From Trichoderma breve (taxonomy: Eukaryota; Ascomycota; Sordariomycetes; Hypocreales; Hypocreaceae): a stretch of 64,000 nt of DNA. Shown piece after piece: positions 48,186 to 59,809 of the stretch. The translations under genes and the position numbers were made by a program. Each line of letters begins with the position of its first letter. Position 1 is the first letter of the stretch. The notes under the pieces are model-generated. The model had not been told where the DNA came from. It searched no databases and was given only the letters and a program-made list of their open reading frames with translations. The DNA lies in contig NC_079234.1 of assembly GCF_028502605.1 (NCBI RefSeq), positions 1,178,001 to 1,242,000 of the forward strand. Reading direction: 5' to 3'.

Positions 48186-50688
48186 ATGTCTGCTGCCGTG
48201 CACTCGCACCGGCCCACGACGAAAGTCACCAACAAGCCGTTCAAATCAAAGGCTGCGTCCAAGCATGAGCTGAGGGATCGCGCAAAAGGTTCGATTGCGC
48301 ATTTGTGTGAAGCATAATTCCAACTTGAATATATACCTAACATTGAGACATCTAGGCCGAGTTCCCAACGAAAAAGGATCGCGCAAGACTCCCCACCAGC
48401 AAGTCATGTCCAAGTTCGACCGACGAAACCAGGCGAAGCAGACTCGTCTTATCAAGCACAAGGAGCACCTGAAGGAGACTTCCATCTTCTCCGGAAAGGA
48501 TGCAGCCCCCAGAATCGTTGCGGTTATTCCTCTGTGTGCTGATGGCGACGCCAAGGCGGCTATTCAGTCGCTCAACAGCAGCCTCGATATCGAAACCGAC
48601 CTCAGCAGCAGCAACTTCCAGGTGCCGATTGATCGTTTCAAGCAGAAGCTGCAATATGTTGCCCTCGAGCGGGACCTCACTGCCTGCTTGGATGCCGCCA
48701 GCGCCGCCGATTTCGTCGTCCTTGTCCTCTCTGCCTCTGTTGAGGTTGACCAACTAGGAGAACTCATTCTTCGAAGCGTCGAGAGCCAGGGCTTGACAAC
48801 ATTGTTCACAATGGTTCAGGGTCTCGATAAGATTGAGCCTGCGAAGCAGAGGCCTGGCATCATGGGCTCGCTCAAGTCCTTCATTATGCATTTCCACCCC
48901 GAGCAGGAGAAACTTTACAGTGTCGATAACAGACAGGACTGTGCCAACCTCATGCGATCTCTGTGCAGCACAACCCCCAAGGGCATCAGGTGGAGAGATG
49001 AGAGGAGCTGGATGCTGGCCGAAGACATCAAGTTTGCCTCAAACGACTCGGAATCTACCGTCATTACCGGAGTGGTTAGGGGTAAAGGCCTGAAGGCGGA
49101 TCGACTTATTCAGGTTGGCGACTGGGGTACCTATCAAATTGAAAAGATTGTTGCTGCTCCTCTTCCCAAACACATCAAGAAGAAAGGTGAGGAGGTAGCA
49201 ATGCAGGCTGAGGAAGATAAAGTCTTGGAGGAGCCTTCTGACGACCGTGATGACTTGAACGACCTTGCTCCCGAAGACGTCATGATGGATGCCGAAGATG
49301 ATGCTGCCATGTCAGTTGCGCCTTCAGAAAAGAAGGGTGTATTGCTGGACGAGCACCACTACTTCTCCGATGAAGAAGATGAGGCGACAGCTGGTACCAA
49401 GAAGGTTCCCAAGGGAACCTCAAAATACCAGTCAGCTTGGTACCTGGATGATGTGTCAGACTCAGGATCTGACATGGAAGATATGGAAATGGATGATGAA
49501 AATGATGAAGAGGAGGAAGCGAGACCTGAAGACGGTATGGAGGGTTTCGCCCAGCCCGAGCCTACGGAGGCTGGTCCTTCGGAGTACCCTCAATCTGAGA
49601 TGATGGAGCCGGATGAGGAAGAAGATGCTGCACAGCTGGAGCAGTTCCGAGCACGAAAGCGAGACGAGGTGGAGGACGACAAAGAGTTCCCCGATGAGAT
49701 TGAACTTCACCCCAATGTTTTGGCTAGAGAAAGATTAGCCAGATATCGTGGTCTGAAGAGTCTCCGAACCAGCCCCTGGCAAGAGGACGAGGATCGAGCA
49801 CATGAGCCGGAGGAATGGCGTCGCCTTCTGCAAGTTCCCGACTACAACGCCTCGCGATCAAGGGCTACACGTGAAGCTTTGGTTGGAGGAGTTCAGCCTG
49901 GTACCCGCGTGCACATCTACATCAAGGGCATGCCTGCTACTGCGGCCAGCTCCTACAAGCCCAGCTCCCCAGTCACCCTTGTTTCCCTGCTGCGGCACGA
50001 GAACAAGAAGACTGCCGTCAACTACCTGATCAACCTCAGCTCTGATCAGACTTCTTCCATCAAGTCCAAGGAGGAGCTGATTGCCCAGTGTGGTGCTCGG
50101 CGCATGGTTATCAAGCCTCTCTTTTCACAGTCTGGCTCGACACCAAATGATGTACACAAGTATTGCCGATACCTCCACCCCGGCCAGTCGGCCATCGCCA
50201 CCTTTATGGGACCAATCACATGGGGTGCTGTTCCAGTCCTGTTCTTCAAGCGAACAGCTCCTAGCGAAGGCGCTGAAGAAGACACCTCGGCTGGTGGCAT
50301 GTCATTGATTGCCACAGGCACAGCCCTCCCACCTTCGACGACCCGTGTTGTCGCCAAGCGTGTCATCCTGGCAGGCCACCCATACCACATCCACAAGAAG
50401 ATCGTCACCATCCGATACATGTTCTTCAACCGCGAGGACGTGGAGTGGTTCAAGGCGATGCCGCTGTGGACCAAGCGTGGACGCAGTGGTTTCATCAAGG
50501 AGCCTCTTGGAACTCACGGTTACTTCAAGGCGACGTTTGATGGACGGATTAACCCTCAAGATTCTGTTGGCATTAGTTTGTATAAGAGAGTTTGGCCGAG
50601 ACACGCCGTTCCTGCCACTGGATCATTGTTGGAGGCGGGCGCTATTCAGGAGGTGCAGGGACACGATGAAGATACCATGATGGAGTGA
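48186..50688 (+). CDS. TSR1: ribosome biogenesis factor TSR1 (pre-40S, inactive GTPase fold)
   Basis: Two exons (48186-48288 and 48356-50688) give 811 residues, near the 788 of yeast. TSR1 binds late pre-40S particles and blocks premature subunit joining; it resembles a translational GTPase but lacks GTPase activity. Typical phrases are FKSKAASKHELRDRAKGRVP, QVMSKFDRRNQAKQTRLIKH, KSFIMHFHPEQEKLYSVDN and RSLCSTTPKGIRWRDERSWM. A long acidic insert (about residues 325-455: MEDMEMDDENDEEEEARPED and similar) separates the domains. The C-terminal half has HPNVLARERLARYRGLKSLR, KYCRYLHPGQSAIATFMGPI and HGYFKATFDGRINPQDSVGI. The short first intron sits after 34 codons. Confidence 0.96.
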
Positions 50689-50833
50689 TGGATTCTTAAC
50701 TAAAAACATGGCATATTTTAGAGTTTATGAATATTACGACTGGTTTTCTTATCATTAATCATTACCTGTGCAATCGCTTCTCAGAAAGGATATTGCTGCG
50801 AACTGTTCTACCCTCTACTCCGACCTTCATCTT

Positions 50834-52560
50834 CTATGCAATCTTATTATACACATGACTGCTTATTATCGACGGTCCATTCTCATACTTGACCAGCGTC
50901 GCCGCCAACGAAATCAAAGTCCCAAACTGATCCAAGCCCTCACACCACCTAATAACATCCTGCGTGATGCTCCCTCCCCCTTCCCCCGTCCCGGTCCCGC
51001 TGACGAGCTCCTCCGCCGACAGCTGGTGCGAAAGCTTGTAGTCGGCCAAGGTGAGGATCTTGTCGACGGCCCTGCCGCGGAGGAACGCGGCGTACCGCTT
51101 GCTCCACTCGTAGGTGGAGGGGACTTCCCAGAGCTCGCGGGTGCAGGGGAGGGGCGCGTTGGCGAAGGATTGGCAGCAGCGGGCTTCGTGTTGGCGGAGG
51201 GTGACTTCGAGGAACATTTCGACGACGTAGAGGAGACAGAATGTTCTGTTGTGTGAGGATGAGCATGGTGGTGATGGGGGATGAGATGGGATAGGGGAGG
51301 AAGCACCTTCGTGAGCTTTCATAGAGGACCCAGGTTGAACGACAGAAAGGGGTTTCGATGGTGTCTAAGACGGTGTTGTATCCGAGTGTTGTATGCATCT
51401 TCTGGCCAATTTCCTAAGTTTGGTTGTTAATATTGGTGATGACGGGTACATATGAAAAATGAGAGCGTACGCCTATTGTGATGAGGAGGAATTTGACGTC
51501 GTTCTTCGCAAGTGTCTCTGTGTCCTGGGCTTGAAGTAAAAGGTATACTGTCAATGCCTGGACTGACTCCAGCAATGTTTCCGAATCATATGCCTCGTGC
51601 TATAAGAAGATGTTAGTCTCTTCTGTTACAATTCTTTTTTAAATATGAGTGTACTCCGGGTTACAAGACAATTACCTCCTTCTGCAGCCTGGCAACTTCA
51701 TTATATATCGTCTCCCACACAAACGGACTGTTGACTGGGGTTTTGTCCAACCACATTCCCACCAGGGAAGCACATATACTCAACGTCCTCCTTAAACAGT
51801 TGTGCTTTTGAGCCTTTGCGCAATCATGCGTCAGGCTATCATCTAAACTACACCGGCTGTGAATAAACGGAGGAAGAATAGGTCCCTTGACCATCATGGC
51901 GGGATACGCGCACACCTGGCCAAGGATCGCCCTCGTGGAAAGCACCGTAGTGGCATTGAGACCGCGGCGCTTGGTAAGAATCCGGGACCTCACGTCATGC
52001 ATGAGAAAGTCAGACTGCGTGCCGGAGCCGGTGATGGGATTCCGAAGACGAGTATCTTCATCTTGAACAACACCTTCAGGGGCTGCATGGCCCGGCATGG
52101 TCATGCTGTTGAGGAAACCGAAGACGTTTTGGCAGGGCTCAATCGGAGGCATTGCGGAAGTGTCGAGGCCGGCTTCAGGGCCTAGATCAACGTGCAGCAG
52201 CGGCCAGTCTGAGCGGCCAGGAACCGTCATTGGCGCGGCGGATGAGAGAGGAGGTGTGGATGAGGACGATGAGACCATGCCGAGCGAATCTAGCAGGACG
52301 TTGCCCGGAAGGCCGTGGCTGTGATGTCCGTTCCTGGCGGCGAGGACCCGCAAATCTGCCGCTGCATCGCGCAGATCCCCGGGATGTGTGTTGGCATTAG
52401 TAGCTGAAGGAGCAGGAGGTAATACGGAATAAGGGGCCATGCGTGCATAGTCGCATGCGAGACTCTTGTCTATACATCGCGTGCAGCGCGGGAGCGTCAG
52501 GCTGCAGCGGGCTTTTGCTTTGCGGCACTGGACACACGTCTTCTTTCTGGATATGGGCAT
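50834..52560 (-). CDS. Zn2Cys6 binuclear-cluster transcription factor
   Basis: Four exons (52560-51676, 51599-51471, 51413-51307, 51245-50834) give 510 residues. The DNA-binding cluster sits at the very N-terminus: residues 9-36 read C-x2-C-x6-C-x6-C-x2-C-x6-C (CVQCRKAKARC, then CTRCIDKSLAC). A Ser/Pro-rich linker follows. The C-terminal half is helical and resembles the loose regulatory region of many fungal regulators (LESVQALTVYLLLQAQDTET, TFCLLYVVEMFLEVTL, YEWSKRYAAFLRGRAVDKIL). Targets are unknown. The gene is divergent from the Gfo/Idh/MocA oxidoreductase and ends tail-to-tail with TSR1, 145 bp apart. Local control of the neighbour is possible but not shown. All three introns are phase-consistent. 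Confidence 0.9.
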
Positions 52561-53212
52561 GTCTGTCTCCTGACAAGCTTTAGAATTCCGTTTCTAGTAG
52601 GGAAATTGTATTCACGGCAAAGGAAGAGGAAATCCGGCGATGGACGCTCTGAAGGATCTTGGTATTAGTCAAGACGCGGGCGATTGAGCCTCCGAAGCTG
52701 GTTCTGGCCATCGGAGTTTGGGTGGAGCGGGCCGGAGTTCGAGTGGAGACGGCAAGGGGTCTCGATGGAAGAGCAAATGAAGATGAAGCGCTGACTTGAT
52801 CTGGTGGCGCCAGATTAAGATCTTATTGAGTGGGGTGTGAGTCGAGTAGATTATTCATCCGAAGAGACAAATTTACTATTGCCGTTCGTTTCGAGACAAC
52901 GGAGTTCCGAATGGTGTTATTGATAATGTGATATGAACGCCGGAGGAGGACGCGAGACGGACCGGACACGGCACGGGCTCGTTTCTGGTGTTACGGAGGA
53001 GTAGGTGAACGGAGGGGCCAAGTGCGTATGCGATGGATACAGAGAGGGAGAGGGAAAATGAAAAAGGCCTCGGGTTGATCAAGTACAAATAGTGCCGCGT
53101 GCCCTCGAGTGGTGTAGAGGAGCTGAACAAGATCAATATCAGTTCTATCATTGCCATCATCATCATCAGCTTCGTTTAATAACATCTTTCACAAAAATTC
53201 ACATTGCTTAGA
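52561..53212. promoter_or_regulatory. shared divergent promoter region with CGG triplets
   Basis: This 652-bp region separates the Zn2Cys6 factor from the oxidoreductase. It carries many CGG/CCG triplets. One clear inverted pair, CGG-N4-CCG, is at 52900-52909, and a dense group lies at about 52937-52972. Zn2Cys6 proteins bind paired CGG triplets, so this is a plausible operator zone for the factor itself or its neighbour; binding is inferred. Confidence 0.45.
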
Positions 53213-54405
53213 ATGGCTCCTGTTAAGGTTGGCATCATCGGCCTCGGCGCCACTGGTCCTGCTCTTGGCCCTGGAGCTTGGGCTGTGGCCGCTCATCTGG
53301 CTTCCTTCGTCCCTTCTCCTCACTATGAGATTGTTGCTGTCTGCAACTCCTCTGTCGAGTCTGCTCAAAGATCCATCGACTTCCATAAGCTACCTTCTTC
53401 CGTCAAGGCATACGGCAATCCCGAAGATATTGCCAACGATCCTAACGTCGACCTGGTGGTTGTCTCCATCATCGTCACTAACCACCACAAAGTGGCCAAG
53501 CCTGCTGTCCTGGCCAAGAAGCAGGTCTTTGTAGAGTGGCCTCTTGGAGCTAACACGGCAGAAGCCGAGGAGCTGACCAAGCTGGCCAAGGAGGCAAACC
53601 TTAAAACAATTGTTGGCTCGCAGTTTCGCATCGACCCTGCGCTGATCAAGTTCAAGGAGCTCATCGACAGTGGAGCTATTGGCAAGGTGACGAGCACACA
53701 GGCTCAGTACTCGCCTTTCTTTGGATCTCCGGGTACTTGGATGGCAGATGCCGCTTACTACTTGGACTTTAAAAGCGGTGGCAACGAGTTTCACATTGCA
53801 TTTGGCCACTGTAAGTCATTGATACGGCCCTTCAAATCTTCTTATCTTGATGCAAAACGAAAGAGGTTAACCATGCGACAGTCTTTGACAGCTTCCTTTA
53901 CGTGTTGGGTGACTTTTCTACGATCAAGGCGACATTCTCCCAGCAGTATCCCATCATGAAACTCGTCAACACAAAGACTGGCGAGATTGTTGACCCAGCC
54001 TTCCCCAAGACGGCCCCAGACCACATGTTCGTCCAGGGCGTCCTCGAGAGCGGCGCCATCGCCAGCGTCAACTATAACCGCCCAGGCGAGCTCGTCGGCA
54101 AGACCCTGCGGTGGACCATCTCTGGCACCGAGGGCGAGATTGAGCTCACTGTCAACGGCGCGCTGCAGATGGGCCACTCGGAGCGGGAAATTCGTATCAA
54201 GACGGGTGAGGACAAGGAGGCGAGGGTTGTTGATTGGCAAGTGAGCATGCCGGCGCATGTTGAGGGCGTGCAGTTTCCGGGACAGAACACGGCTCGTTTG
54301 TTTGAGGCTTATGCTCATGGCGATAAGAGTGTTCCCGATTTTGAGGATGGTTTGAGACTGCATAGGCTTTTGGATAGAATTGCAAAGGATGCGGGCTATG
54401 CTTGA
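53213..54405 (+). CDS. Gfo/Idh/MocA-family NAD(P)-dependent oxidoreductase (Gal80-like)
   Basis: Two exons (53213-53810 and 53882-54405) give 373 residues. The N-terminal Rossmann fold opens with VKVGIIGLGATGPALG (residues 4-19). DLVVVSIIVTNHH and the family phrase VFVEWPLGANTAEAEEL (about 104-120) follow; Gfo/Idh enzymes usually have EKP where this protein has EWP. The second domain starts with SQFRIDPALIKFKELIDSG and GKVTSTQAQYSP. The closing phrase is FEDGLRLHRLLDRIAKDAGY. Loss of the EKP lysine and the EWP form are typical of the Gal80-like branch, which includes regulatory rather than catalytic members. The substrate is unknown; whether it is an enzyme or a sensor is open. Confidence 0.9.
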
Positions 54406-55061
54406 AGCTTCATATTTTACGGCGATAAAAAGAAGTGCTGGGAGATGCAGGCTTATGGTTATATTACTACCTATTTACGCATCATTTTCACATTTCTTCT
54501 TCACCTACACTGAGTAGGTGTGTCTCCATCGAATTCTTCATCCACCTGCTGCTTCTTATACCAGCTATTTGCAGATATAGCTGTGCATAGCGAATGACTA
54601 CATGTATACAGTATCTAGTATCGCGAACTAGAAGGTGTATGTAACGATGATACCCTGTACCTGGGCGGCAATCGAAAGGAAATTGAGGTTACAGTAGAGG
54701 AAAGTGGAGGTACTATATAGAGAGGGTTAGTAGAAGACAGCATCAATTATAGATGAAGTGAAGTATCTGTAGCGATCATAATACGCTGGGTGCTAAGTGC
54801 TGGATACATGTACCTACATATATATAGATATATAACCATATCGTCATTGCTTGTTATAAATCTTATTCGTTACCGTGAGGTTTGATAATGCAGAGCAATT
54901 GAATGGCCTAAAAGCTCTGAAGTGTGATTGGTTACATATTCCGTGTCAGAGTGAGGGGTTGGGCAATATAGTGTGTCCATCACCCGGCTTGCAACCAAGG
55001 TTGCGTGCCCAGCAAGTTCAGCAGCCTGGAATTGCAATCATTGTTTCACAGTCGTTCAACA
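54406..55061. other. AT-rich intergenic region before the NLR
   Basis: A 656-bp stretch downstream of the oxidoreductase and upstream of the NLR. It holds two TACATGTA palindromes (54599-54606 and 54805-54812) and TATA runs (about 54816-54840). The TATATATAG-like run lies about 230 bp before the NLR start and may serve as its core promoter. No gene is visible. Confidence 0.45.
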
Positions 55062-58000
55062 ATGAATTCAATAGAGCCAAGCTCTCGCAATATTGCCAAC
55101 AACAGCTTTGGAGACAACGTCACCATTTATCAAGGCAATATACAAAATCCGGTAGCGGACCAAACAGACCAGTGCCTGAAAGATCTGAGGCTGACCGATC
55201 CCCGCGACGACAAAAGACGTATCCAGCAGACAAAAGGTGGACTTCTAAAAGAGTCATCTAATTGGGTTTTCCAGAATAATACATTCAACCGGTGGCGCTA
55301 TGATGATAAAAATACATTACTTTGGATCAAAGGCGACCCTGGGAAGGGCAAGACGATGCTTCTAAGTGCCATTATCGACGAGCTGACGCCAAGCACGAAA
55401 CTGGCGAAGCCAATAGATAGGGCGAATAAGAAATTTCTGTCCTATTTCTTCTGCCAGGGCACCGATTCGCGCATCAACAACGCGACTGTTGTGTTGCGTG
55501 GCCTTATTTACCTCATCATCATCCAAGAGCCCTCGTTGATATCGTACGTTCTGGAGAGGTACAACCATGCAGGTAAAGACCTCTTTCTTGATGCAAATGC
55601 CTGGGTAGCCTTGTCGGAAATACTTCAAAATATTCTACGAGACCAAAAAGTGAGAGATATTGTGTTTGTCGTCGACGCATTAGACGAATGCGAGACGGAC
55701 TCAGATAAGCTGTTGGATTTAATTACCCGCTATACATCGTTGCCTCACGTTAGATGGCTTGTATCCAGTCGAAACATACTTAATATCCAACAAAAGCTTC
55801 AGCCGTATGTGTCTCAAGGAATCCTGAGCCTCGAGTTGAAAAGAAACGCAGAAACGGTGTCTAATGCTGTGGAAATATATATCGAGCACAGAATTTCATG
55901 TCTGCATTCGATAAAGCATAATCAGGGCCAAAGAGATGAGCTCAGAGATATTTTGAGGCAAAAAGCCAACGGAACATTCTTATGGGTGTCTCTCGTGGTG
56001 AAAGAGCTTGAAGATGTTCAAAGCTGGGAGGTGATGGAGGTAGTTAAGGAGATGCCGACAGACCTGACAGCAGTCTATAGGCGAATGGCCAGTCAGATTC
56101 GGCAGCAACGACGAGGAAACGCAAAATTCTGCTGGAAGATAATCTCGACAATATTTACGGCATATTATCCCCTCAGCTTAGGCGAACTAGGAGTCCTCTC
56201 TGGTCTACCAAAGGATATTTCAGCACACCTCGAATCCATTGCAAAGCTTGTTACTTTATGTGGATCATTCCTCACGATTCGCCAAGGGATCGTATATTTC
56301 ATTCATCAGTCGGCAAAAGACTTTTTATCAACAGAGATGTTCCAGTCTGATGCAGCCCGAAGACATGCGGACATCTATGATCAGTCAACCGCAGCCATCT
56401 CGACACTACCACAAAATATATATAGCGTCCCAGATTTTGGATTTAGATCGGAATACGCACCGATACCTGAACCGAACCCATTGGCTTCGATGAGATACTC
56501 TTGTTTCTACTGGGCGGACCATTTTTGCGACGCATATGGTACAAACCCTGAAAGTGGACTAGCACTCAGAGAAAAGTTGTGGCTATTCTTGAAAGATCAC
56601 GTACTCCGCTGGTTAGAGAGTATAGCTCTACTGGGTGGACTTGCAGATGGCGTACGTTCCATACAAAAGATGTTGCGAGAGGTATGTGCAGAAAGAGTTT
56701 TATCTAGGTAGGTATAGACACTAAATGTTACCTATCAGTTACAGTTTGACACAGAATCTCAGCTCTCGAAGTTCCTACGCAGCACAGAAAGGTTTATAAT
56801 TAATAACGGTCCGCTTGTTACTCGCGCCCCCTTGCAGGTATATGGCTCGGCACTGGTGTTCAGTCAGGCATCAAGTGACATGAAAAAACAGCAATGGAGA
56901 GAACGTCTGCCTCTTATTGAGGATATAAAAGGAGTTATCGAAACCAATACTGCTCACTTACAAACGCTTGAGGGCCATGCTTCTTCAGTTACAGCCGTCT
57001 GTTTTTCTCGGGATGGCAAGGCGATAGCGTCATGCTGTAGAGAGACAGTACGAGTATGGGATGCAGCAACCGGTGCGATCCAACAGACCCTTACAGCTCT
57101 TGACCATGATATCCTCGCGGTTTCATTCTCTTCTGATGGCGAGTCACTCGCGTTTGTGTCTAACAGACAGGGCCCCACTGGCAATCGGTCAGCTCTAGTC
57201 ATTGTGCTACTAGACAAGAAGACCCCGTCGACACAGCTGCACAAAAGCGACATACTATTAAATGGCGCAACGGCGTGTGGGCATTCACAGATGTTGAAAG
57301 CAGAGAAGCCACTCTCACGTGCTACGTTCTCGCTAGATGGCGAGATGTTTGCAACAATAGGAACATTTTACGGCCCAATAGAGTTGTGGAATACTGCAAC
57401 ATGTATGCCTTTAAGGGCATCCCAAAAAATGAAAGAAAGTGATGCGCTAATTTACTCTATGGCATTCTCGCCAGATTCCAAGACGATAGCATCAGGTCAC
57501 ACAGGCGCAACAGTGAACCTATGGGATGTGGAAACTGGTGCTCACTTTCGAACGTTCACGACCTCGCGTCCGCGTCTACCGATAAATGCCATTGCTTTCC
57601 AACTGGATGGTAAAAAACTACTTTTGGGACGAATGGTACATTGCGAAAATCTACGAGTGTTGGATATGGCAACTGGCAGAGACCAAGAAACTCATATAGA
57701 TCATGACCACAGGATATGCGCAATTGCATTCTCGCCAGATGGTAGGATAATAGCAGGGGGATCAAGTGATAATACAATACGACTGTGGAATGCAGATCTA
57801 GGCATGCAGCTGTGGACGACCCGAGATACGGCAAGACTAAGATCGAGATCAACAAGATTGAAAATCATTGAGAGGATAGTATTGTCGCCAGATGGCAAGA
57901 CATTAGCATTATCTACTTCGCTAGGTCGGGAAGTAGTAGAGCTATGGGATACGTCAAAAGGGGCTCTCCAGAAGAAGATTTCTGTACCCTCATGGAATTG

Positions 58001-58721
58001 GGATTTCGGCTACCGAATAGATTCTGAGGACCCGATAGTCGCAATATGTACATTTTCACCAGATGGCGGGACGCTAGCGGTAGGAAGCTGCGAAATATCC
58101 CTATGGGATGTAGCAACGGGCCAACGAATCCGTCAAGGGACTGTTTTGGGAACTCGTTGCACAGCGATCGCATTCTCGCCCAATGGAGAGGAATTAGCAT
58201 CGAGTTTTGATGAACTTGGAATAAATCTACAAAGCTTGGTAACAGGAAAGGTTGAGAGGAGATTCTGGGAGCACAAGGACGAGGTTGTGGCCATCACGTT
58301 CTTGCCGGAAGGCAAAAGATTCGCGGCAGTGTACAATTTGGGCCCCATTCGAGTTTGGGATGCAGCGACAGGCGTGTGTTTACAAGAGTTCTCGTTCCAC
58401 GACGACTTTCCGTGGAGTGCTTTTGCAGACCCTTCGTTGAGGTTTCGATGCACCTCTATCAAGTATTTAGCTGATGGACCATTCCTTTGCCTAAACCATC
58501 GATACGTCATAAATCTTCCTCTGGGAAATGCAGAATCTTCGAAACACGATTTATTACTGATTGATGAAGAGTGGATAACCAAAGGTGGAAAACCTCTTCT
58601 ATGGCTTCCCAGAGAATACAGGTCAAATGCCGTGGCCATACAAGGTAATATGGTGGCAATGGGGCACAAATCAGGTATAACATTCCTGCGTCTTAATTTG
58701 TCAGCGCTGAAAGAACTCTAA
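55062..58721 (+). CDS. NACHT-WD40 NLR-like protein (NWD, STAND ATPase)
   Basis: Two exons (55062-56681 and 56739-58721) give 1200 residues. Fungal NLRs of this type sense non-self and trigger regulated cell death or incompatibility. The N-terminal 35 residues hold an Asn/Gly-rich motif (RNIANNSFGDNVTIYQGNI, residues 9-27) but no effector domain. The NACHT module begins DPRDDKRRIQQTKGGLLKES (46-65), with Walker A GDPGKGKT (91-98) and Walker B DIVFVVDALDEC. A winged-helix/linker region follows, with YPLSLGELGVLSGLP and FIHQSAKDFL. After the intron, APLQVYGSALVFSQASS links to about nine degenerate WD40 repeats (HLQTLEGHASSVTAV, IAFSPDGRIIAGGSSDNTIR, FSPDGGTLAVGSCEISLWD). The intron acceptor may be after 56738 or 56744, differing by two residues. 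The start is the first in-frame ATG. Confidence 0.92.
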
Positions 58722-59809
58722 GCTTATAAAGCAATGCTTTGAATATATGGAAAAGCTCTTATAACGGTGAAGACGTGAGCACTGGGCAGTTATAGAAAGA
58801 ATAAGGCATCATTTACTACAGGCGAAATACTCAAGTATTACACACAGTCTGCGAGATAATTGTGAACATTATGGTGATCCAATGGATTTTGTGCCCAAGC
58901 TCTGTCCGGCTTCATTACCTGATGGCATATCCCAAAGTGTTTTGTCGTGACTGACTCTATGAGGAAGTGAGGCCAATCCCTTTGGCTGTTTTTGTTGGCG
59001 GTGTCGGTTAGCTACGCAGTGTAGTCTCACTTACGTACGAGAACATTCATGATTAAGAGGCCTATACTTAATTTCAAGCTTATAAACCCAGCGGTGGATC
59101 ATATGACCGACTCTGACTCTAGTAAATTATCGTGTTCGTGACCCTCGTGCCAAAGCTTCGATTACCGATATGTTAAAACAGCGTAGAAGTCAAAGTCTGA
59201 CCGGAACAGGATGAGAAGAAAAGCCTTCTATTTATCAGTATAAGTATCCATCTAGATAGGTAATTAAGAGATATACAGTGCCTCGAATACAGCCCGAGTA
59301 TCTGCTAATGTCACTACATGTCCTTTCCTCTAACAGTGGCTATTAGCTAATTCCTCAATTGTCTTCTATTGTAACGACGTAGTTTCAAATTACTACACGT
59401 GATGCTGAATACAGGTAGGTAGCCACTCCCTAAAAAACCCAAGCTTCTCTTCCAATGATCATATTTACCGTCGGCTTTGGAATATTGAGCTTACGTTTAT
59501 CCAGAAAGCTTGTAGCTCTGCAAGAAAGATTATCCGGCTTGAGGCTGAAGCTGAACTACAGTGACATCCCATACTGATGGTGTAGGCCTATGGCTTGTGA
59601 TTTTGACTCACGCGTCTCGATGGGTCTGCCGTCACTCCTTATACAAACATTTCTTCATCAAACACCACATTTCACATAGTCGACTCCAAAACTTCATAAT
59701 TAGCTAATACATCCGTACGAATCGAATCTTTATTGCTACTCAGATCAATATTGCGTCGTACTGAACTCTATTCATCACAGTGTGATTCGTCCTATCAGCA
59801 GCTCATCGT
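58722..59809. other. convergent AT-rich intergenic region
   Basis: This 1.1-kb stretch lies between the NLR and the secreted EGF/beta-propeller gene, tail-to-tail. It is AT-rich with scattered stops in all frames. I looked for transposon ends and found no terminal repeats. Confidence 0.45.

Noticed and set aside
56832..58721. WD40 repeats with high internal conservation, as in fast-evolving incompatibility genes
   Set aside because: The repeats differ strongly from each other in sequence, so this NLR does not belong to the high-identity repeat class.
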